Assembly: GCA_010015655.1 (NCBI GenBank)
Contig: ML976667.1
Span: 338,523 to 402,522, forward strand
Direction: 5' to 3'
From: Bimuria novae-zelandiae CBS 107.79
Taxonomy: Eukaryota; Ascomycota; Dothideomycetes; Pleosporales; Didymosphaeriaceae
DNA length: 64,000 nt
The position numbers were made by a program, and so were the translations under genes. How positions within the stretch are numbered: position 1 is the stretch's first letter; every line of letters starts with the position of its first letter. Shown piece after piece: positions 58,448-64,000 of this stretch. A model generated the notes under the pieces. That model was not told the origin of the DNA, made no database searches, and saw only the letters and a program-made list of their open reading frames with translations.

Positions 58448-58482
58448 CCCATGCACCGTCAACCTCGCCCGTACACGGGCCA
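58448..58482 (+). repeat. piggyBac left inverted repeat
   Basis: Starts CCCATGCACCG and ends GTACACGGGCCAC. Contains the 12-bp palindrome CCCGTACACGGG with one mismatch to perfect symmetry. Confidence 0.7.
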
Positions 58483-58593
58483 CCTGCTGTAGGCCAATCG
58501 GAGGCTCTCTCCGACCTTGGCAGAACACCGAGATTGATACAGTTTGTATACAAATTTGTATAGAGATTTCATTGCTGAGGGTTTCGAGTTAAT

Positions 58594-60574
58594 CTACTTA
58601 ATACTTGAGCTTGCTTTTGTGTCTGTTGACTTGAGAGTTTGATGCCGTCGGAGGTGCTCCTGCCAGCACTCAGGGCAGACTTCTGGCCTACATAAAGGCA
58701 AGCGGCAGAGCCTACAGCCAAAGCAGGTGCGCGGAGGACGCTGACGGCCATGAGATAAACGTGAATTGCCAGACACATGACCCAGAGGCGTCCGAGATGG
58801 CCGGGATTTATGCCGCGTACGCCCAGCTTCTGAGCAGGCTACACAGGCTCGCGCCTCTACAAAGAGCTTTGTAGACACATGACAGTGGTCCTCGCTCACA
58901 ATAACGTCGTCAGATCTCTCGCGTTTTGCAGAGCCTTGTGTAGGGCGTCCTCCACGCTTGAAAAGTTGCTCAATGAGGTCGTACAGAAACTTCTTGTGGC
59001 CGCCACGTTTAGCCGCGCTGGAGGAGGAGTATGAGGAAAGTCTGTAGCAGTTGTTTAGTGTGAGATCCAGCAAAAAGTACCACAGAGGCTTCCATGTACG
59101 CCTCTTAACTTGCTGAACGCTGTAGTAACTTTTAACCTGATCAAATCGATCCACCTCGCTCTTGTGCTTGTTATAGTCGTCTATCATTTCTGGGATACTG
59201 AGCAGCCGTACTGAGTCGTTACCAAAGGCCTTTTCGAAGATTTTTCTGCTATTTTGAACGAGCTTAGAGCGTCGACGGAGCTTTGTGATGAGCTGGGTTG
59301 CTGGTGGCGAACATCGTCAGAAGAGTCTTGGCAAAGTCTTGGCATAGAGTTGAGGCAAAACACTCACGTTCGGCGACTGTAGAGGCAAAAAGTACGACCT
59401 GATTGTCTCTCCACGCTGCTTGTAGGACTTGCTTGCTCTCAGAGAGCGCCCAGTACGTCTCTCCCCACTCCATCTGGCCCGAAAACTGCGTCTTGAGCTT
59501 CACCAAATCGCTGTTGAAATGCTCCTTTGTCAACGTCGAGCGCGCGCGCCTCGCGACGGCCGGTCTCTGCGAGTTCAACTCTGCCTTAGCAGCCGCCTCG
59601 AACGTCTCCTCAGTCGCCGTCTTTGTCGTCCGAACGGTGCCTGCGCAGCCTACGCCGTAGGATCTTAGGTATTCGAGCATAGGGATGGTGTTGAAGAGAT
59701 TGTCGTCCCACACAATATGGAGATTCGGCGGAAAGTGGCGTTGGCCGTTAGAGTCTTTGGCGAGTACGAGGGTGATAGGGACTGATTCTGTAGGCGTAAA
59801 GGTCGCCTCTGTGACTAGTAAGTTAACAGGTCCTCGTCCAAGTCCTCTAGCATGAAATAACCAGTTCAGAATTACTCCATCGTTGGCTAAGCACCAGATC
59901 TTGTAACCCTCCGGCGTTGGTTTTGTCTTGATTATTACAATCTCGCTCGCTCGACCTGTGAATCTCGCGATAGCCTCGTCGACGCAGAGGTGCTTACCGG
60001 CCGTCCAGTACTTGAAGGTGCGCTCGCGGAGCGACTCTGACAGATCCCACACGCGGCCAAATGGGGACTTAAAGGACTGGCCTACTTCTGTACAGTATAG
60101 AAATCTGTCCAGCTGCTCCCAGCGAGTCTGCCCCATGTACTTGTTGACTTTGTGCGTAGGCGCAGATCCATGCAACTTCACCCAATACTCTGACAGCGAC
60201 GGCTCTCTGTGCAAGCCCATATATATAACAATCGCGAAGTACGTGTAGAGCTCGGCTGGAGACGTCGGTTTCCACCCGCGGTAGGTGGAGGGTAAGGCAG
60301 CTTGCAGGTGCTCGGCATGCTGATTCGTATAGTGTGCGATTCGGTCAAGAACTTCGGCATCGAAAAACAGATTAAATAAGGCTATAGGAGAGCCTCTGTC
60401 GACACCTTCAGGTATCTGCGCGCTTCCAAAAATACGTGGATTGTCGATATTGAGAGGCTGCCAGTCGGGTGGCGGCTCGCGCGGCAGATCCGGCAAAACA
60501 CCTGCTTTTTTACTGTATTTCGTGTCTTTCACGAAGTTAGTATTATTGCTGGGCGGCCCTATAGCTGTCGGCAT
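58594..60574 (-). CDS. piggyBac-family transposase
   Basis: Two exons, 60,574-59,368 and 59,300-58,594, with a 67-nt intron (GTGAGT...CCAG), give 637 residues with no internal stop. The catalytic triad is readable: D199 (CVDEAIARF), D291 (VWDDNLFNT) and D452 (YNKHKSEVDRFDQ). The order matches piggyBac: the N-terminal AELYTYFAIVIYMGLHREPS segment, GYKIWCLAND, then RRTWKPLWYFLLDLTLNN. The last about 80 residues form the cysteine-rich cross-brace zinc finger (CVAC, CFGCRLC, CRPEVCPEC, WQEH) that binds the transposon ends. Nuclear cut-and-paste enzyme. Reading through the intron would give a stop, so splicing is needed. Completeness suggests a recent or still functional copy; activity is inference. 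Confidence 0.9.
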
Positions 60575-60692
60575 GTTTGCATATATAGGCTATTTCGAAA
60601 AAGGTGTATTTTGTCTAGTAAACAGAAATTGCTGACATCACGATACAAATTTGGTGTTGCGAGGCTCTAGTTGCTGATTGGCTAGCAATATG

Positions 60693-60727
60693 TGGCCCGT
60701 GTACGGGCGCGTTTAACAGTGCATGGG
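60693..60727 (-). repeat. piggyBac right inverted repeat
   Basis: On the minus strand starts CCCATGCACTG, contains TTAA (60,713-60,716) and ends GTACACGGGCCAC. Confidence 0.7.
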
Positions 60728-60947
60728 ATACAGGCCATGCTATGGTGTCTTCCGGAGAGATTAGACAATGTGGAGCGGGGTAGCAACATCCCACTTTCCA
60801 TCTCATGACGACGTTACATACCGAACACGTCGCGATGCCACGATCGGCCAGCATCCACGCATACATATACCCATCGCTGCCAATGCACAGCACTCGCATA
60901 CACCGTACGCGCACTTTCCTCCCCGACTGACACGCCCTACACTTACA

Positions 60948-61892
60948 ATGGCGACGGCCGTCGAGCCACCCACCGCGCCCACAAACCACACCACCGCACG
61001 CGCAACCGCCACACCCTCGCCCTACGCCGCCGCCCGCGCCGCCCTCTCCCGCGACGGCTTTGTCGTCCTCCCCGCGCACCTCTTTCTCTCCATCGACCTC
61101 CCCGCCCTCCGCGCCGCCGCCTCCACCCTCACAGTCGCGGCCCGCGCCGGCCACTGGCCCTACATCCGTACGCTCCCCAAGCAATTCCCACCATGGCCGT
61201 CCGACGCATCGCTCGGTGTCTGGGGCGTCCAGCACCTCCTGCACCCGTCGAACCCCTCGCACACCATCTTTGCGCGCTCCTACTTCGACGCCGAACTGCT
61301 GAAATATGTGGCTGCACTGATCGACTGCGAGGAGGAAGAGTTAACTATGGAGCTGTACAACATGCTCGTGCGGCCGGACCGCGCGTTCGCGCTGCGCTGG
61401 CATAGAGATGATATCCTCGCGTCTGCTACCGAGGAGGAGGAAATGGACAGGCTGGCCAGGCCCGCGTGGCACGCGCAGTGGAACCTTGCGCTGTACGACG
61501 ACGCGTCGTTGGTCGTGGTGCCGGGGAGCCATAAGCGCGCAAGAACCCCCGAGGAGCGCGCAGCAGACCCTTACGAGCCGCATCTCCCCGGGCAGAAAGT
61601 AGTGCAGTTGAAGGCGGGCGAGGTGGTGTTTTATAATAACAATATTCTGCATCGCGGGGTTTATGATGAGGGGAGGGAGCGCATGACGCTACATGGGAGT
61701 ATTGGGACGGCGCGCGCGGGCAAGGAGAGGGCAAGGAATGTGCTGCAGCATGGGGTTGGGGAATGGGCGGCGGAAGATGATTTCGGGCATCTGGAGGCGG
61801 GGATGAGGGCCAGGGCGAGGGCGATGAGGGAGAAGCTTGTGGAGCTGGGGAGGTCGAGTTGGGAGGTGGGGTTTTATTCCAAGGATGAGTAG
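60948..61892 (+). CDS. Phytanoyl-CoA dioxygenase family (PhyH) protein
   Basis: 314 residues, intronless. Fe(II)/2-oxoglutarate oxygenase of the PhyH family. The double-stranded beta-helix core shows the metal-binding WHRDD (His and Asp of HxD), the second His in NNNILHRGVYDEG and a 2-oxoglutarate-binding Arg just after (RERMTLHGSIG). A cluster before the first His (MELYNMLVRPDRAFALRW) and VVPGSHKRARTPEE are typical of fungal members. The substrate is unknown; fungal members act on fatty acids or secondary metabolites. The start at 60,948 is preferred over an upstream in-frame ATG (60,768), since the extra N-terminus is unstructured. Convergent with the RDH54 homologue, 76 bp apart. Confidence 0.85.
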   Translation: MATAVEPPTAPTNHTTARATATPSPYAAARAALSRDGFVVLPAHLFLSIDLPALRAAASTLTVAARAGHWPYIRTLPKQFPPWPSDASLGVWGVQHLLHPSNPSHTIFARSYFDAELLKYVAALIDCEEEELTMELYNMLVRPDRAFALRWHRDDILASATEEEEMDRLARPAWHAQWNLALYDDASLVVVPGSHKRARTPEERAADPYEPHLPGQKVVQLKAGEVVFYNNNILHRGVYDEGRERMTLHGSIGTARAGKERARNVLQHGVGEWAAEDDFGHLEAGMRARARAMREKLVELGRSSWEVGFYSKDE

Positions 61893-61968
61893 AGCTAGAG
61901 GTTGAATAGATGGTGTTATTGAAGGTATATAGCTGTGTGGCATGCCTCCCTCTGCTTGCTGTGCCATC

Positions 61969-64000
61969 CTAGGACGTGGACTTGGTCAGCACAAACCCAA
62001 CCCTACAGTCTTTCTCCTTCAACATGTCCAAGAACACATCATCATCGACCGCCAGTGCCATTTCATCAGCGTCCACATTGTCTCCGTCGACACCCTCGTC
62101 ATCCACAAGATGGACGGTCTTGGTGTCCGTTTCGCGCAGGTGCCTCGGGTCGATATGGCGATACTCCATCAACATGGTCAACTGCGGCTGCTTAGCTTTG
62201 CGCCGACTCTTAACCTGCTCTTCCTGCTCATCCATATCCACGCGGCTAGCCGATCTGAGTCCAGGAAGAGGTTCACCGTCTTCATCCTCTTCTTCCTCGT
62301 CGTCGACGTCCATCGGAGCATCAGGCTTGGTCTCCAGCGATCCCCTACAATCACAACTGCAGCCCAACAGGTCGTGCGTCTGGCATGTCTCCCTCTCGTC
62401 CAGGCGGAACAAATCTTTCAATTCTTCCCTCGAGAAAGACGACGCGCTCTGCTTGTTATCCACCACCGCGTTGGCCAGACCCATCTTCATGATCTGCCGC
62501 TGGTAAATTTTCTCGTCGAGACCGCCCTGGATCATGAATCTGTAAATCTTGCAAGGCAGCTTTTGTCCGTCGCGGTGAATGCGCGCCATAGCCTGGAGAT
62601 CGGTGGCGGGGTTCCAGTCAATGTCGAACAGCACGATGCGCGAGGCACCGATGAGGTTCAGTCCCACGCCGCCCGATTTCGCAGAGAGAAGGAACGCGAA
62701 GGTATCCTTCTGTGAAGAGCGATTGAACCTCTCGACCAGCGCTTGGCGGTTCTTCGCGGGTGTGCTGCCGTCGAGACGGGCATAGCTGTATGAGAGGGAA
62801 ACTAGGAGTCGCTCAATCATGTCGAGGGTTTGCGTGTAATTGGAAACAATGACGATCTTTTCCTCTGTCGTCGTGTATATCCGGTGAACCAGACTGTCCA
62901 AGACCCGCAGTTTGGCACTCGACGCATTGGAGTTTAGAACATTCGGTGGTATTAGCGGCAACAAAGCTTGAAGCATCTCGGACGGAGTATCGTCAGCATC
63001 TTTCTTCGACTTCAAAAGCGCGGGACTGTTGCAGATCTTCTTGAGCACATTGATGAGCTGAAGAGCCATGTCCGTGTTGCCCAAAGCGACCGCAAAGATA
63101 GGCGAAGAGAGTATAGCACGATAGGCGGCAGCTTGTGGAGCAGTGGGCTTGCAGAAAACGATGTGTTCCGTCTTCGGTGGCAGGTACTTGGCCAAGACTT
63201 CTGCTGTTCTGCGGATCATGAAGCGGCTGGTTAAAGAGACAAGCTCTTTCCAACGTGCTTCACCCTTTTCGAGTTCCGATTCACTAGCATCAGGCTGTCG
63301 ACTCCGTACAATGGGTCCTTCAAAGGTCCTCTTGAAAGCCGAACGTTGTCCAAGTAAGCCAGGGTTGACGAAGTCGATGGCCGTGTAGAATTCGCCCAGG
63401 TCATTCTGCAGCGGTGTACCAGAAAGTATAACACGCCGCTCGGTATTCAGAGATTGGATAGCCTGCATGGCCTTGTTATTTGCGGTCTTTAGCCGATGGC
63501 CTTCGTCTGCGATGACGATGTCGATATTGCCCTTCTTCATATCTTCTTGCACGGTTCGAAGCATCTCATAGCCGATGATCATGACGTTGTATGACTTCCC
63601 TTTCGTGAAGTCGGTGATTCTCTTGTTTTTGGAGTCAGCAACGAAAACACCAATACGCTCATTGCCCAACCATTTGCGAAACTCCCGGCGCCAGTTGTTA
63701 ACTAGGCCAGCAGGGCAAACGATCAGAGCTTTGCTGACAACGGGTGGGCTTTCGTATATGGGGTTTTGTTTCATGAGCGTCCACAAAAGCGCTATCGTTT
63801 GCAGAGTCTTGCCGAGCCCCATCTCGTCTGCCATGATGGCTCCTTCGCCCTCGCATCGCATGCCCATGACACACTCGTACAGGAATTGCACTCCTTCTCG
63901 CTGATGGTCTCGAAGACACTTGCCAAGGACGGGGTCAACGACCACATCCACGATCTGTTTTCCTTTGGGACACGACGACGGGCGCTTCATGACGAGACCC
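61969..64000 (-). CDS. RDH54/RAD54B-type Snf2 DNA translocase, N-terminus outside window
   Basis: At least 676 residues, still open at the window edge, so only the C-terminal motor part is seen. Snf2 ATPase motifs: Walker A DEMGLGKT (about residue 55-62 from the first internal Met), DEGH (161-164), SGTPLQNDLGEFY, then helicase lobe 2 with YARLDGSTPAKNRQALVERF, LLSAKSGGVGLNLIGASR and ARIHRDGQK. The tail FSREELKDLFRLDE plus CQTHDLLGCSCDC fits Rdh54/Rad54B rather than Rad54. Such translocases remodel Rad51 filaments in homologous recombination and meiosis. The last about 120 residues are acidic (DVDDEEEEDEDGE), low complexity. The in-frame sequence GLV before the Met at 63,990 indicates the gene continues upstream. 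Confidence 0.92.
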   Translation of the reverse strand, partial: GLVMKRPSSCPKGKQIVDVVVDPVLGKCLRDHQREGVQFLYECVMGMRCEGEGAIMADEMGLGKTLQTIALLWTLMKQNPIYESPPVVSKALIVCPAGLVNNWRREFRKWLGNERIGVFVADSKNKRITDFTKGKSYNVMIIGYEMLRTVQEDMKKGNIDIVIADEGHRLKTANNKAMQAIQSLNTERRVILSGTPLQNDLGEFYTAIDFVNPGLLGQRSAFKRTFEGPIVRSRQPDASESELEKGEARWKELVSLTSRFMIRRTAEVLAKYLPPKTEHIVFCKPTAPQAAAYRAILSSPIFAVALGNTDMALQLINVLKKICNSPALLKSKKDADDTPSEMLQALLPLIPPNVLNSNASSAKLRVLDSLVHRIYTTTEEKIVIVSNYTQTLDMIERLLVSLSYSYARLDGSTPAKNRQALVERFNRSSQKDTFAFLLSAKSGGVGLNLIGASRIVLFDIDWNPATDLQAMARIHRDGQKLPCKIYRFMIQGGLDEKIYQRQIMKMGLANAVVDNKQSASSFSREELKDLFRLDERETCQTHDLLGCSCDCRGSLETKPDAPMDVDDEEEEDEDGEPLPGLRSASRVDMDEQEEQVKSRRKAKQPQLTMLMEYRHIDPRHLRETDTKTVHLVDDEGVDGDNVDADEMALAVDDDVFLDMLKEKDCRVGFVLTKSTS

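Larger units (their letters stand above)
58448..60727 (-). mobile_element. piggyBac DNA transposon, apparently intact
   Basis: The ends carry about 35-bp inverted repeats: CCCATGCAC, then GTCAA or GTTAA, then CGCCCGTACACGGGCCAC (58,448-58,482 and 60,693-60,727). A second subterminal match, ATACAAATTTG, lies near 58,548 and 60,643. The element encodes one full transposase. The exact termini are uncertain: a TTAA at 60,713-60,716 (TCAA at 58,459-58,462) lies inside the repeat, so the true boundary could be there, giving 58,463-60,712. There is no RIP: coding composition is normal and no premature stops are seen. Confidence 0.75.

Noticed and set aside
60768..60947. Upstream start for the PhyH gene
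   Set aside because: In-frame but unstructured 60-residue extension; the ATG at 60,948 precedes the usual family start.

Overview
The window is nuclear DNA of a filamentous ascomycete (Pezizomycotina, probably a dothideomycete; the class is inference). The signs are short GT-AG introns of about 45-140 nt with CTAAC-like branch points, a HET-domain gene, a QDE-1-type RNA-dependent RNA polymerase, a SUR2-type hydroxylase, and long AT-rich tracts of wrecked transposons. The damage is dominated by G:C-to-A:T transitions that leave frames readable, the signature of RIP (repeat-induced point mutation).

Layout. 1-9,100: a decayed HET-domain gene, two intron-bearing tRNA genes (Tyr, Ala), a poorly resolved hypothetical gene and an intact AN1 zinc-finger gene (CUZ1/ZFAND1 type). 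9,108-22,102: one Tc1/mariner-family element with about 290-bp inverted repeats and a TA duplication. Its left arm is split by about 9 kb of nested AT-rich relics (pogo-type piece, Copia element, Gypsy gag piece), and it carries a transposase relic and a second, antisense gene relic. 22,100-29,500: a secreted-protein gene facing an isochorismatase-like hydrolase gene, then two divergent kinase-like pseudogenes. 29,505-45,347: a three-level nest, a pogo/Fot1 element split by a chromodomain Gypsy element that is itself split by a Copia element, plus an unmutated solo LTR. All four insertions have matching target duplications. 45,350-64,000: gene-rich and GC-normal: a small secreted protein, a RING protein, TCTP, a SUR2-type hydroxylase, a 1,514-aa RdRP, an apparently intact piggyBac element, a PhyH-type dioxygenase and the 3' part of an RDH54/RAD54B translocase that runs off the window.

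The intact genes are mostly housekeeping or signalling and do not form one pathway. The theme of the window is genome defence and mobile DNA: RIP-killed transposons, decayed incompatibility-type genes, an intact RNA-silencing polymerase, and 0.6 kb further on a transposon that has escaped RIP.

The most unusual feature is the tRNA-Ala(CGC) gene at 3,900-4,040. Besides a normal 18-nt anticodon-loop intron it contains a 51-nt insertion between D arm and anticodon stem with the marks of a spliceosomal intron (GTAAGC, ACTAAC, TAG). Removing it restores a complete cloverleaf.
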